Of a stretch of 64,000 nucleotides of DNA, positions 43,487 through 53,092 are shown piece by piece. The notes beneath the pieces are model-generated. The model was not told the origin of the DNA. It was given only the letters and a program-made list of their open reading frames with translations, and ran no database searches. Made by a program: the position numbers and the translations under genes. Numbering within the stretch: the first letter of the stretch is position 1; each line of letters starts with the position of its first letter. This DNA comes from Amycolatopsis regifaucium (GTDB lineage Bacteria > Actinomycetota > Actinomycetes > Mycobacteriales > Pseudonocardiaceae). The stretch lies in contig NZ_LQCI01000009.1 in assembly GCF_001613935.1 (NCBI RefSeq), forward strand, positions 152,821-216,820. Reading direction: 5' to 3'.

Positions 43487-44470
43487 AGCAAGAAGAACAA
43501 AGGACCGGAAGGCCCCACCGATCTGCCGAAGCGATCGTGGTGGGGTGTGCTCAAGCGAACGGTCGTCCAGTTCAACCGTGACGAGCTCTTGGACTACGCG
43601 GCAGCACTGACCTACTACGGCGTGCTCTCGCTCTTTCCCGGCCTGCTCGTGCTGACCGCGCTTCTGGGGCTGCTGGGACCTTCCGCCACGCAGACCCTGA
43701 TCGACAGCGCGGGACAGATCACCCCCGGCCTGGGCCGTGACCTGTTGCTCGGCGCGACCCGGGAGCTGTCCGGGTCGAGCGGGCTGGCCGGTCCGGCAGC
43801 GATCATGGGTGTGCTGGGCGCGCTCTGGTCGGCGTCCGGCTACCTCGGCGCGTTCATCCGGGCTTCCAACGTCATCTATTCGATGCCCGAGGGCCGTCCC
43901 ATCTGGAAACTCTGGCCGTTGCGGCTCGGCCTCACCATCGCGCTGTTGGTCATCCTCGCGCTCTGCGCCATCGGGATCGTCACGACCGGCGACGTGGCCC
44001 GGTACCTCGGCGATCTGGTGGGACTGGGCTCGACCGGCGTCCTCGTCTGGGACATCGCGAAATGGCCGGTGATCGCGTTGCTGGCCGGTCTGGCGTTCGC
44101 GGTGCTCTACTGGGCGAGTCCCAACGTCAGGCAGCCGCGATTCCGCTGGATGACCCCGGGCGGCTTCGTCGCGGTACTGCTCTGGGCGGCGGCGACGGCC
44201 GGATTCGCCTTCTATGTGAGCAACTTCGGCTCGTACAACAAGATCTACGGCTCGCTGGCCGGGGTGATCGTGTTCCTGATCTGGCTGTGGATCTCGAACA
44301 TCGCCGTCCTGTTCGGCGCCGAACTCGACGCCGAACTCACCCGAGGGAAGGAACTCGCGGATGGCCGTCCCGCTGCGGACGAGCCCTTCCTTCCTCCTCG
44401 CGACACCCGGGCGATGGACGACGAAGAGACGGAAGAGGTCACCGAGGCTCGTACGCGGCAGAACGACTGA
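43481..44470 (+). CDS. YihY/BrkB-family inner membrane protein
   Basis: The 329-residue protein matches the YihY/BrkB family. LLDYAAALTYYGVLSLFPGLL is the first segment, then GVLGALWSASGYLGAFIRAS, YWASPNVRQPRFRWMTPG and FVAVLLWAAATAGFAFYVS, and YGSLAGVIVFLIWLWISNI at the end, about six membrane segments. The family is sometimes called ribonuclease BN or virulence factor BrkB; the biochemical role is unclear. TTG 43481 is chosen over ATG 43451 because AGGAGG lies six bases upstream of it. The C-terminal ~50 residues are polar and acidic. Confidence 0.88.
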   Translation: MASKKNKGPEGPTDLPKRSWWGVLKRTVVQFNRDELLDYAAALTYYGVLSLFPGLLVLTALLGLLGPSATQTLIDSAGQITPGLGRDLLLGATRELSGSSGLAGPAAIMGVLGALWSASGYLGAFIRASNVIYSMPEGRPIWKLWPLRLGLTIALLVILALCAIGIVTTGDVARYLGDLVGLGSTGVLVWDIAKWPVIALLAGLAFAVLYWASPNVRQPRFRWMTPGGFVAVLLWAAATAGFAFYVSNFGSYNKIYGSLAGVIVFLIWLWISNIAVLFGAELDAELTRGKELADGRPAADEPFLPPRDTRAMDDEETEEVTEARTRQND

Positions 44471-44479
44471 GCCCGGTTT

Positions 44480-44920
44480 CTAGCGCGTCCGGGCGCTCGC
44501 GACGGGAACGACACCCAGGATGATCATGCCGATGCCGAGCACGAGATGCAGCCAGTTGTCAGCACCGTTCACCGGCACGAAGTTGGCCGCCGAACCGTGG
44601 TCGATGAGCAGGCCGTACAGCCAAAGGACCAGGTAGATCACGCCGCCGCCGATGAGGAACGACCGCGCCGCCCCCGCCGTCCTGGCCATCAGGATGCCCG
44701 CGATCCCGAACGCCAGATGGACGAGGTTGTGGAGGATCGAAACCTGGAAGAGGTTGAGCAGCAGCGCGCCCGAATCGTGGCCCGCGCCGCCCAGCTGGTC
44801 GTAGTTCGTGGTGACGCCGGGGATGAACCCGAGCACGCCCACGAGCAGGAAGACCACGCCTACCGCCGCCGCGAAGAGTTGCCGCGGCGAACGCGCGACC
44901 CTGGTCGGTGATGCCGTCAT
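44480..44920 (-). CDS. DUF4383 membrane protein
   Basis: The 146-residue product has four membrane segments and the DUF4383 pattern: LFAAAVGVVFLLVGVLGFIP, VSILHNLVHLAFGIAGI, FLIGGGVIYLVLWLYG and NWLHLVLGIGMIILGVV. The repeated N-x-x-H motifs (HNLVH, NWLH) are typical. GGAGG lies eight bases before ATG 44920. It is convergent with the BrkB gene. Function is unknown; such proteins are frequent in actinomycetes and often stress-induced. Confidence 0.88.
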   Translation of the reverse strand: MTASPTRVARSPRQLFAAAVGVVFLLVGVLGFIPGVTTNYDQLGGAGHDSGALLLNLFQVSILHNLVHLAFGIAGILMARTAGAARSFLIGGGVIYLVLWLYGLLIDHGSAANFVPVNGADNWLHLVLGIGMIILGVVPVASARTR

Positions 44921-45030
44921 GGTGTTGCCTCCGAGTATCCGTTGGGACGGTGAACCGTCCTCGGGTACCCAGGCGCCCGCCTGTCACACCGTGGTTCTGT
45001 GCTGTTTTCACGTGGTTGAAACTGCCCGGC

Positions 45031-45066
45031 GAGTGGCGACTCGGGCCGCCACCCGAATCGCCACTC
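45031..45066 (-). terminator. Hairpin terminator after the CBM/beta-helix protein gene
   Basis: GAGTGGCGACTCGGG and CCCGAATCGCCACTC form a 15-bp stem with one mismatch around CCGCCA, 13 bases beyond the stop at 45080. Confidence 0.75.
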
Positions 45067-45079
45067 ACGGCCGGTCGGC

Positions 45080-47416
45080 TTACGGGTAGCCGACCAGGTT
45101 GCTGGGCGTCGTTCCCGGCGGCGTCACCGCGCCGGCGTCGTTGATCACGTGGGTGATGGTCCCCTTGTAGTTCAGCGATACCGTCACCATGTTGTGGAAC
45201 CGGACGCCGGAACGGTTCGGTACCTCGAACGCGTGATACAGGTTCACCGACGGGTTGTCATTGAAGAAGCAGTAGCTGCCAAGGCCCCACGCCTCGTGCG
45301 TGGTCACGTTGTCCCCCACCTTGTAGGCGGCGTACCCGTTGAGCCCGTTCGGGCTCTTCCAGCCCGCCTGATCCGGGACGTCGTAGGGGATCTCGTTCTG
45401 GAAGAAGACCGTCCTGCCGTTCTGACCGTTCCAGATCACCTGGTATTTCTGGTAGTGCTCGACGAACAGGCCGGTCGCCAGCACGTTGTCCCCGTTGACC
45501 ACCAACCCGGTGTCCCCGGTGTTGACCCTCCAGCCGTAGGTGCCCGCGTTGCCGTGATCGGCCCGCCACGCCCAGATGTGGTCGATGATCGTGTCACGGC
45601 TGTTGACGATCAGGCTGTTCGTCGCCTTCCCCGCGATCTGACCGCCGATCCGGAAGAACACGTCCTGCAGCGTCGTCGGGTCGGCCGAGTGGTTCGCCGT
45701 CGAACCGGCCGGGCCGACCGTGAGCAACGACTGCGAGTTGGTCGTGCCGGCGTCGAACAGCAGGCCCTTGAGCCGGACGCCGTCCACGTCCGCGACCCGC
45801 ATCGCCTCGACGCCGTTGTCCGGCACCAGCGTCGGGTAGCCGATGCCGAGGACGACCGTCCCGGCCTTGCTCACGTTCAGCGTCTGGTTGAGGTGGTAGA
45901 CGCCGGGGGTGAAGAACAGGTTGCAACCTTGGGAGAGCGCGTTGTTGATCGACGACGCCGTGTCCCCCGCCTTCACGACGTAGAACCGGCTCATCGGCAG
46001 CGAACTGCCCGGGGTGCCGCCGTTGGCCCAGCTGGGCCCGGAAGCGTTGGTGCGCAGCGAAGGCAGGAACACCCGGTACTTGCCGGAGCCGTCGAGGTAC
46101 AGGTACGGCACGTCGCGTGACACCGGCGTGGTGCCGAGCGTCGTCTCCGGCGGGTTCGGGAACGTGTTCGCCGGGGCACCGTTCGTCCCGGAGAAGACCA
46201 TGTTCCAGACGCCGCCTTCCCAGCTGCCGTAACTGCTGTCGCGGGTGTACCACTGCTGCTGCGAGATCGACGCGGTCTTACCGGAGACCTTGGTGTCGGC
46301 CGTGTAGCCGCCGCTCGCGAAGCCGTAGCTGGCCGGGAAGAGGTTCAGCCCGCCGCGGATGTCCATCCGGCGGAACGGCGCCGCCTGTGCGACGGCCCAG
46401 CGGGTCGCACCGCTGCTCGGGACGACGGCGAGGTTCTCCGCCGAGCGCCAGAAGTTCTGCAGCGCCACACCCTTGTCCGACTCGTTGAACGCGTCGACGG
46501 TCACGTCGCCGTTGATCACCACGTCGCCCGGGTTCTGCCCCAGACCGGCGACGGAGGTGTAGTAGCCCACGTCGTCGTGAATCCCGCTGTACACACCGGG
46601 CTTGAACAGGTGCGCGTACCGCCGTTCGGTGAACTGCGCGGTCAGGGTGTCCTTCTGGGCGTTGAAATCCGCGTCCAACCGGGTCTGGATCGACTGCGCC
46701 GACATACCGGGGTCGAAGATCCGCACGTTGGGCCCGAAGTCCGGGACCTCGGATTGGACCGGGCAGGTCGCCTGCGTGGACCCGATGTTGTAGCTCGCGG
46801 AGGAGACCGGCGAGTTCGCCGAGCCGGACTTCAGCGCGATCGCGGAAACCGTGGAGGACGCCGAGACGGTGATCGGTCCGGAGTACACAGTGGACGACGC
46901 GGTCGGCGTGGATCCGTCCACTGTGTAGCGGATGGTCGCACCGGCGGTCGCGGTCGACAGCGTCACCGTGCGAGCGCTCGGGTAGCTCCCGCCGGGTGGA
47001 TCGAACGTGGGCGCGGCGACCGTCGTGCCGCTGCCACCGTGGGTGTAGCCGAAGTGCGGGGTGTCGTACTGTGGCCCGTTCTTTTCGTAGGTGAACCAGT
47101 AGTCGAGCACCGTACCGGCGCTGAGCGAGCCGACGATGTGCCGCCAGGTTCCGCCGTTGTCGGTCATGCGGACGTTCTGCTGGCCCACTCCGGGCACGCC
47201 GGTGTAGTGGATGTCGACGTAGCGCGCGGGCGTCGCCGGGGTGAAGGAGATCTGCGCCTGCGTCGCGTTCACGGACGCCGCGCTCTGGCTGTAGTCCTCG
47301 GCCGCGGAGGCGGTGGCGCCGCCGAGACCGGCGGTGATCAGGAGTGCGGAAAGGGCGAGGGCGAGCGGGCCACGTACCCTTTTCCGGCGTTGGGGCTGCA
47401 CAAGGATCCGATTCAC
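45080..47416 (-). CDS. Secreted beta-helix protein with CBM56-like and chitobiase-C domains, probable beta-1,3-glucan-active enzyme
   Basis: The 778-residue protein has a basic start, a hydrophobic stretch and the cleavage region ATASAAED, so it is secreted. Residues ~40-125 (ARYVDIHYTGVPGVGQQNVR) resemble a CBM56 beta-1,3-glucan-binding module. Residues ~130-205 (PTFDPPGGSYPSARTVTLST) match a chitobiase C-terminal domain. From ~215 to the end it has pectate-lyase-like beta-helix features such as VYHLNQTLNVSKAGTVVLGI and FVEHYQKYQVIWNGQNGRT. GH55-type exo-beta-1,3-glucanases have similar twin helices, but I cannot fix the family. GTG 47416 has GGAGG about ten bases upstream. It is a single gene with its own terminator. 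Confidence 0.72.
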   Translation of the reverse strand: MNRILVQPQRRKRVRGPLALALSALLITAGLGGATASAAEDYSQSAASVNATQAQISFTPATPARYVDIHYTGVPGVGQQNVRMTDNGGTWRHIVGSLSAGTVLDYWFTYEKNGPQYDTPHFGYTHGGSGTTVAAPTFDPPGGSYPSARTVTLSTATAGATIRYTVDGSTPTASSTVYSGPITVSASSTVSAIALKSGSANSPVSSASYNIGSTQATCPVQSEVPDFGPNVRIFDPGMSAQSIQTRLDADFNAQKDTLTAQFTERRYAHLFKPGVYSGIHDDVGYYTSVAGLGQNPGDVVINGDVTVDAFNESDKGVALQNFWRSAENLAVVPSSGATRWAVAQAAPFRRMDIRGGLNLFPASYGFASGGYTADTKVSGKTASISQQQWYTRDSSYGSWEGGVWNMVFSGTNGAPANTFPNPPETTLGTTPVSRDVPYLYLDGSGKYRVFLPSLRTNASGPSWANGGTPGSSLPMSRFYVVKAGDTASSINNALSQGCNLFFTPGVYHLNQTLNVSKAGTVVLGIGYPTLVPDNGVEAMRVADVDGVRLKGLLFDAGTTNSQSLLTVGPAGSTANHSADPTTLQDVFFRIGGQIAGKATNSLIVNSRDTIIDHIWAWRADHGNAGTYGWRVNTGDTGLVVNGDNVLATGLFVEHYQKYQVIWNGQNGRTVFFQNEIPYDVPDQAGWKSPNGLNGYAAYKVGDNVTTHEAWGLGSYCFFNDNPSVNLYHAFEVPNRSGVRFHNMVTVSLNYKGTITHVINDAGAVTPPGTTPSNLVGYP

Positions 47417-47555
47417 GTCGTGACACCTCCGGCGTTGGAAATCCACGGGCGAAGCAATTCGTTGCGCGCCACAACAAAGTAGCTGGCCGGGCGATCTGCC
47501 CAGATCACGCTTCGGTAACAGCGATGGTCCAAATCGCGGACTGCTCCGGACGGAC

Positions 47556-49904
47556 CTATCCGGCGCCGCCGTTCCGCTCGCCACGCACCGCCGTCTGGGT
47601 CACCCAGGCCGCGATCTGGGCCCGGGAATCGAAGTCGAGCTTCCGCAAGATGCGCTGGACGTGTCCCTCGGCGGTCCGGCGCGAGATCACCAGCCGATCG
47701 GCGATCTCCCGGTTGGACAGGCCCTCGGTGATCAGGACCGCGACCTCGTGCTCCCGTTCGGTGAGGACCGTCTCGACCTCGGCGACGGGACCGCTCTCCG
47801 CCTTCTCGACCTCGTCGAGCGCGAAGGCGACAGCCTCTTCCAAGGTGAACTCGCTGCCGTGCTGCGACAGCACCGCGTACCGGCGGTCACCGAGCGCCTC
47901 ACGCGTCCGCGCTTCGCAATCGCCGTGCGGGGCGCCGAAGTACTTCGAGCCGAACATCGGGTAACCGACGGACTGCCAGATCCTCCGTGCGCAGCCAAGG
48001 AGAGTCGCCGCTCGCTCCCAGTGACGGAGCGAGGCCTCGATCCACGCGAGCACCTCGAACGACAGCACCATGCCGAGCAGGTCGTTGAACGTGCGCTTGA
48101 GCCGCAGGCAGTTGCGCGCGTAGCCGGCCGCCAGGTCGAACTCGCCCCGGTTCAGCGCCACGAGCGCCAGTACGTAGATCGCGTAGGCGTAGGCCCATTC
48201 CTCGCCGTGCGCCGCGCCGATCGCGCGAGCCTCTTCGCACAGCGCCGCGGCCTCCTCCAATTCACCGAGGAAGATCGACGCGATCGCCATCTCGATCCCG
48301 GCCAGCATCACATTGCCGTTCAACTCACCAAGCCGCCGATAACGGATCCGGGCGTCTTCGAAGAGGTCCTTCGCATAACCGACGTCATCGCCGACCAGCG
48401 CGTTGCACCCCAGGCGGTGGATCGCGTAGGCGAGCGCCGCCTCGTCCCCCGCCCGGCCCGCTTCCGTCCGGCACTCCCCCAGCAACGTCACCGCACGTGC
48501 GACGTCACCCTGCAGCGTCGAGACGTATCCGTTGACCCACAGCGCTTTCAAGCGATCTTCGCCGCCGTCGGGGACCGCTTCGAGCGCGCGGTCGAGCCAG
48601 TGCCGCCCCTCCCCCAGCACACCGCAACCCGCCCAGTAGAACCACAACGTGGCCGCAAGCTTCAGACCGGTCCTCAACTCGGACGGCGTGGCAAGGCAAT
48701 ACTCGAGCGCGGCGCGCAGATTCGCGTGTTCGAGTTTGGTCCGCACGAAGATCTCCGCCTGCTTCGGCCCGAACCATTCCCGCTCGCACTGCTCCGCCTG
48801 CGCCAAATAGTAATCCCGATGACGGCGCAGGACGACGTCCTCGTCACCCATCGAGTGGAGCCTCGACCTGCCGAACTGACGAAGCGGCTCCAGCAGCCGA
48901 TACCGCGTCCGATCGCCGTCACGTTCGACGAGCAGGACCGACTTGTCCACCAGCCCGGTCAGGTGCCCGAGCACCGATCCGGCGGGCAGCCCATCCCCCG
49001 CGCAAACGACTTCGGCCGCGGACAGGCTGAAGCCACCACCGAACACCGACGCCCGCGCCCAGAGGAGCCGCTCGGCCGATCCGCACAGGTCGTGACTCCA
49101 TTCGACCGCCGCCAGCAAGGTTTGATGCCGAGGCAGCCCGCCGCGTTCTCCCTTGGCCAGCAAGTGAAAACTGTCCTCCAGCCGTGTCGTCAACTCGTCG
49201 AGCGACAGCGCCCGGACACGGACCGCGGCAAGTTCGATCGCCAGTGGTATGCCCGCGAGCATCCGGCACATCCTCGCGATCAGATCCTGGTTCTCGTCGG
49301 TGACGGCGAAACCCGGCTCGACAGCGGCAGCCCGTTCGGCGAGCAACGCCATCGCCGCGTAGCCATGCCAACCACCCGGGGGAAGCGGGCGCGGCGGATC
49401 GGGCAGCGGCAACGGCGCGACCTGCCACAGATGCTCGCCCGGGATCCCGAGCCGTTCCCTGCTGGTGGCGAGGACGCGGAGCCCCGGCGCCGCCCGCAGC
49501 AGCCGATCCACCGCGGCGGCGCAGGCTTCGATCAGGTGCTCACAGTTGTCCAGGATCACCAGGATCCGGCGCTCCCGCAGATGATCCGCGAGCACGTCCA
49601 CCTGGTCGCGACCCGTGTCGTCGCGGACGCCCAGCGCCTCCAGCACGGTGTGAACCAGCAGGGCCGGGTCGGACAGATCCGCGAGTTCGACGAGCCAGGC
49701 GCCGTCGGGGAAAGCCCGGCGCAATTCGGTGGCGGTATGGAGGGCCAGCCTCGTCTTGCCCACTCCGCCGACCCCGGTCAGGGTCACCAGCCTGGCTTTG
49801 GACAGAAGTCTTTTGACTTCGGCGACGTCGTTCTTCCGGCCCACGAAACTCGTGGTCCCGGCGGGGATGTTGCCCGGCCGGCTTGCCGAGGCCGAGGTGC
49901 CCAC
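47556..49904 (-). CDS. LuxR-family regulator with NB-ARC/AfsR-like ATPase domain
   Basis: The 783-residue protein starts with PAGTTSFVGRKNDVAEVKRL and Walker A LTGVGGVGKTRLAL, then ILVILDNCEHL (Walker B) and LRVLATSRERLG. Repeats follow, with a C-terminal LuxR helix-turn-helix: LTEREHEVAVLITEGLSNRE and VISRRTAEGHVQRIL. This is the 'ATP-binding protein/LuxR' group close to AfsR/SARP ATPases. Start GTG 49904 is chosen because the extension to TTG 49940 is low-complexity; neither start has a clear ribosome site. Targets cannot be read; the neighbouring secreted beta-helix enzyme is a candidate. Confidence 0.87.
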   Translation of the reverse strand: MGTSASASRPGNIPAGTTSFVGRKNDVAEVKRLLSKARLVTLTGVGGVGKTRLALHTATELRRAFPDGAWLVELADLSDPALLVHTVLEALGVRDDTGRDQVDVLADHLRERRILVILDNCEHLIEACAAAVDRLLRAAPGLRVLATSRERLGIPGEHLWQVAPLPLPDPPRPLPPGGWHGYAAMALLAERAAAVEPGFAVTDENQDLIARMCRMLAGIPLAIELAAVRVRALSLDELTTRLEDSFHLLAKGERGGLPRHQTLLAAVEWSHDLCGSAERLLWARASVFGGGFSLSAAEVVCAGDGLPAGSVLGHLTGLVDKSVLLVERDGDRTRYRLLEPLRQFGRSRLHSMGDEDVVLRRHRDYYLAQAEQCEREWFGPKQAEIFVRTKLEHANLRAALEYCLATPSELRTGLKLAATLWFYWAGCGVLGEGRHWLDRALEAVPDGGEDRLKALWVNGYVSTLQGDVARAVTLLGECRTEAGRAGDEAALAYAIHRLGCNALVGDDVGYAKDLFEDARIRYRRLGELNGNVMLAGIEMAIASIFLGELEEAAALCEEARAIGAAHGEEWAYAYAIYVLALVALNRGEFDLAAGYARNCLRLKRTFNDLLGMVLSFEVLAWIEASLRHWERAATLLGCARRIWQSVGYPMFGSKYFGAPHGDCEARTREALGDRRYAVLSQHGSEFTLEEAVAFALDEVEKAESGPVAEVETVLTEREHEVAVLITEGLSNREIADRLVISRRTAEGHVQRILRKLDFDSRAQIAAWVTQTAVRGERNGGAG

Positions 49905-50533
49905 CCGTGAACCGTACGGACGCGTTCGCCCGGGGGTCAACGAAGACGGGGGCTTGTTCGCTCGGTCAGCCCAATCGGCTGCCGAGGTATCGGTGAGTGG
50001 CGCTTGATGGCCTCCGCGCCTCGCCGGAACCGGTCACCGTCTCAAGCGTGGGCGCTTTGCGACCCTCAGGTCTGGTCCTCGCACCAACGGGTAGGCACCT
50101 CTAGGATTCCCATCCACCCGCGAGCGGGCGCGGAGGCACCATTCAAGTTTATCGAGAGGTAAGGCGAAGGCGGCTTGTCTCGTATCGCCTGGCTGCACGG
50201 GCGAGTCATAGGAGCCACTTGAGGTGCGCCGGTGGAGGTGTGTGGGAATAGAGACGTTGGGTGTCCCTATTACCACACACCGATCCCGTTCGGTCACCTC
50301 GACCGTGATCTGGTCCCGGCGACCTAAGACTGTGCGGATACTGCTTTATCTAATGCAATCGAAGCAACACGGTCACGCGGCGCCCGCCCCTCGATGATCC
50401 GAAGCGCCACTCACGACCCCTGAGCATCCGCTGGCGGTCTGTGGGCATGCCAAGGGACCCGTCGCCAGCCGACCACTTTTCAAGTACCACCGCAATTAGT
50501 CGACTAAATGCGGTGACCGAAATCCCCGGGCGT
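49905..50533. other. Gene-free region with a long palindrome
   Basis: No frame shows a protein family. The notable element is the 28-base palindrome at 50488-50515, listed separately. The region also contains the promoter of the LuxR gene, which was not located. Confidence 0.45.
50488..50515. promoter_or_regulatory. 28-base near-perfect palindrome
   Basis: The core TTAGTCGACTAA is a perfect palindrome and is flanked by CACCGCA and TGCGGTG arms with a single mismatched pair (A/A) between core and arms. There is no loop longer than TCGA, so it looks more like an operator than a terminator, though it lies 18 bases after the stop of the zinc-ribbon protein gene and could serve as terminator there. 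Confidence 0.5.
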
Positions 50534-50998
50534 TCAGCTGTCCGGCACCACGTACAACGTCGACGCGTCGCCCCCGTGCATGGCGACGAGGCTGGTCCGG
50601 CAGGCGAAGAGCACTTCGCGGTTCGCGACCGTGTCCGGCGGGACACCACAGCCGTCGCAATAGAGTTCGACCGATCCCGGGAAGCTCTCGTCGACCTCGA
50701 CGTCGATCGTGCGGTCGCAGCGGCGGCACCAGCGGTGGCCGGTGACCACGAGTACGTGCAACGGATCGGAGATGCACTGGTGCACCCAGCATCGGTGTAC
50801 GTAACAGGTGGTGCGCACGTGCGCGCTCAGCCCGTGTTCCTCCGCCACGTCTTCGGCGGCGAGGATGGCCGCCAGCCGACGGTCGGCGAGCTCACCGTAC
50901 CGATCCAGACGGCCGCCCACCCGGGGAGTCGCACTCGCATCCTCTCGGGAAACCAGCCGGAGACGGGCTCGCGAAGGCGGTGAAGCACCTAGCACCAT
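50534..50998 (-). CDS. Zinc-ribbon-containing protein, unknown function
   Basis: The ~154-residue protein has two Cys pairs that can hold zinc, RWCRRCDRTID and LYCDGCGVPPDT, with further Cys/His in TTCYVHRCWVHQCISDPLHV. The N-terminal part is helical (LADRRLAAILAAEDVAEE). ATG 50998 is a reasonable start, but ATG 51034 in the same frame is also possible; neither has a strong ribosome site. It is divergent from the TPR protein gene at 51194 with a ~195-base gap. I do not recognise a family. Confidence 0.6.
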   Translation of the reverse strand: MVLGASPPSRARLRLVSREDASATPRVGGRLDRYGELADRRLAAILAAEDVAEEHGLSAHVRTTCYVHRCWVHQCISDPLHVLVVTGHRWCRRCDRTIDVEVDESFPGSVELYCDGCGVPPDTVANREVLFACRTSLVAMHGGDASTLYVVPDS

Positions 50999-51193
50999 GT
51001 GGGTCTCGACCTTTCGGCATCCACTGGAAGTCATATCAGGTTGCACCTGTTTCCGCCTGGATGACACCCGTACAACTACCTGTCTTCATACCTCAGCGCA
51101 CGTTGATGGAGAGGGCGCAAAGCTCGCGGCGACACTCGGCCCGGGTTACGCTTTGAGACCACGAATGTCGCGCTGGGGTTACGTCAGGGGTTA

Positions 51194-52174
51194 ATGACCA
51201 TGACAGATCCTGAAGCCACCGCTCGCCGCCACCTCGCTCCGGACCAGGTGGGGAAACATGATGTCGAAGCGCTGGAAACACAGACGAAGGCGCTCCGTGC
51301 CGTCGACTACCAATGCGGGGGCGGGATGTGCCGCGACGCCGTCGTGGTGCGGATCCATCGTGGACATCGGATGCTCGCGATGTCGATCTCCGAACCGGTG
51401 CGGGCCAGGCTTTTCTCGGCCGTCGCGGATCTGCACAACCTCGCCGGATGGACCTGTTTCGACAGCGGTCAAGTCGGCGCCGCGCACCACCATCTCGACG
51501 TCGCGCTGGAGCTCGCCGCCGACGCCGGAGACGCCGAATTGGCCGCGAACATCCATTACCGGCGAGGCCGGATCCATCTCCATTACGGGGCGACGGACGA
51601 AGCCCTCACCCAGTTCGAGCTGGGCAGGCTCGCCGCACGACGTGCCGGTTCCAAGCTCGCCGCGAGCATCCTGAGCGCGAACCAAGGCTGGGCGTACGCC
51701 AAGAAGGGCGACGCGAACCTCGCCGTCGGGTTGATGGAGCGAGCGGGCGAGGAATTCGCCGAAAAGGACGACAGGGAACCACCCGACTGGGCGAGGTTCT
51801 TCACCGAAATCGACGTATCCGCGATGGCGGGCTCGGTCCATACCGATCTGGCCTTGCGCAAGGGCGGCCGTCATATCGGAATGGCCATCTCCGCACTCGC
51901 CGACGCCGTCCGCGGCTACGGTCCGGAAATGGCACGCAGCCGGTCACTGTGCCTCAGTATGCTGGCCACGGACCACGTTCTCGGCGGGGACGGCGACGAG
52001 GCGCTGTCCGTCGGCATCCAGGCGATCGAAAGCGCCGAGACGCTGAAATCGGTGCGCACCAGAGATCGGCTGCGCCCGCTCGAACAGGAGGCGGCCAAAC
52101 ACCCCGACGACGCCGATTGCCGGGCCTTGTCCGAAGCGGTGACTCTCTTCGTCACCGGCCGGGACCAGACCTGA
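51194..52174 (+). CDS. TPR-domain protein resembling the C-terminal half of XRE/TPR regulators, without an HTH
   Basis: The 326-residue protein begins with VEALETQTKALRAVDYQCGG, which in typical actinobacterial XRE-family regulators comes right after the DNA-binding domain. LHNLAGWTCFDSGQVGAAHH and a series of TPR-like helices (ANQGWAYAKKGDANLAVGLM) follow. The usual N-terminal helix-turn-helix is missing: only about 25 residues precede the linker. It may have lost DNA binding and act as a ligand-sensing or partner protein. ATG 51194 and 51200 are both possible. The gene is divergent from the zinc-ribbon protein. Confidence 0.72.
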   Translation: MTMTDPEATARRHLAPDQVGKHDVEALETQTKALRAVDYQCGGGMCRDAVVVRIHRGHRMLAMSISEPVRARLFSAVADLHNLAGWTCFDSGQVGAAHHHLDVALELAADAGDAELAANIHYRRGRIHLHYGATDEALTQFELGRLAARRAGSKLAASILSANQGWAYAKKGDANLAVGLMERAGEEFAEKDDREPPDWARFFTEIDVSAMAGSVHTDLALRKGGRHIGMAISALADAVRGYGPEMARSRSLCLSMLATDHVLGGDGDEALSVGIQAIESAETLKSVRTRDRLRPLEQEAAKHPDDADCRALSEAVTLFVTGRDQT

Positions 52175-52254
52175 GAACAGTTCGTTTGTACGGACCTTGT
52201 ATTCACGCTGATCATGCTGCCCGGACAAACTTCGGTTAGTTCAGGAGGCAGGAA

Positions 52255-53085
52255 TTGTTGACCAAGGTAGCCGTGCTCGCGACAGCGGCCGCGTTCTCCT
52301 TCGGCGTGGCCGCCCCGGCCAGCGCCGAAGTGACCGCGGATCTGTTGCCCGCGGCCAACATGGAAGCGGTGCTCAAGGCCGCCCAGATCGACCCGCGCCG
52401 GGCGGACAGCGCCTTGACGCCGGGTGCCAAGGACAGCGTGCTGCTCGTCGAGCAGGCGCTGTCGGCCAAGGGACTGCTCGACCAGCAGTACGTCGACGGC
52501 CACTTCGGCACGTCGACGATCACCGCGTACTCCAGCTACCAGAAGTCGCTGGGCTACACCGGTCTCGACGCCTCCGGCCTGCCGGGCAAAACCTCGCTCG
52601 AGAAGCTGGGCGAAGGCCGGTACACCGTCACCGCGGTGGTTTCGGCGGGTAGCCGCCTGACCTACCACGGCAAGACGATGAACACCCGCACCAAGGAGAT
52701 GCTGGTGAAAGCCGAGGGTCTGCTCGGCAGGCAGCTCACCATCACGCAGGGCTCGTACAACCCCGGGGGCGTCGGCGCTTCGGCCGGTACGCACGACGGT
52801 GGCGGCGCGCTCGACATCGGCGTCGAGGGGATGTCCTCGGCCACGCGGACCGACGTCGCGCGGAAGCTGCGTCAGGTCGGCTTCGCGGCGTGGGTCCGGA
52901 CACCGGACCAGGGCTTCGCCTACCACATCCACGCCATCGCGCTGTCCGATCCGGACCTGTCGTCCGGCGCGCAGCACCAGGCCGGTGACTACTACCTCGG
53001 CTACAACGGCCTCGCCGGCCGAGGTTCCGACGACGGCCCCGCCGTCACGCCGAAGCTCACCTGGGAGGAGTACCAGCGCGCGTGA
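52255..53085 (+). CDS. Secreted peptidoglycan-binding / M15-like peptidase
   Basis: The 276-residue protein has a signal peptide (VAVLATAAAFSFGVAAPASA). A peptidoglycan-binding domain (~55-120, LLVEQALSAKGLLDQQYVDG and STITAYSSYQKSLGY) and a C-terminal M15-like domain follow. The M15 zinc pattern is GTHDGGGALDIGV (His and Asp, ~181-188) and AYHIHAIAL near 225. TTG 52255 has AGGAGG about seven bases upstream. M15 enzymes cut D-Ala bonds in the cell wall; this substrate is inferred. A 17-bp terminator follows. Confidence 0.78.
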   Translation: MLTKVAVLATAAAFSFGVAAPASAEVTADLLPAANMEAVLKAAQIDPRRADSALTPGAKDSVLLVEQALSAKGLLDQQYVDGHFGTSTITAYSSYQKSLGYTGLDASGLPGKTSLEKLGEGRYTVTAVVSAGSRLTYHGKTMNTRTKEMLVKAEGLLGRQLTITQGSYNPGGVGASAGTHDGGGALDIGVEGMSSATRTDVARKLRQVGFAAWVRTPDQGFAYHIHAIALSDPDLSSGAQHQAGDYYLGYNGLAGRGSDDGPAVTPKLTWEEYQRA

Positions 53086-53092
53086 GCTGGTT

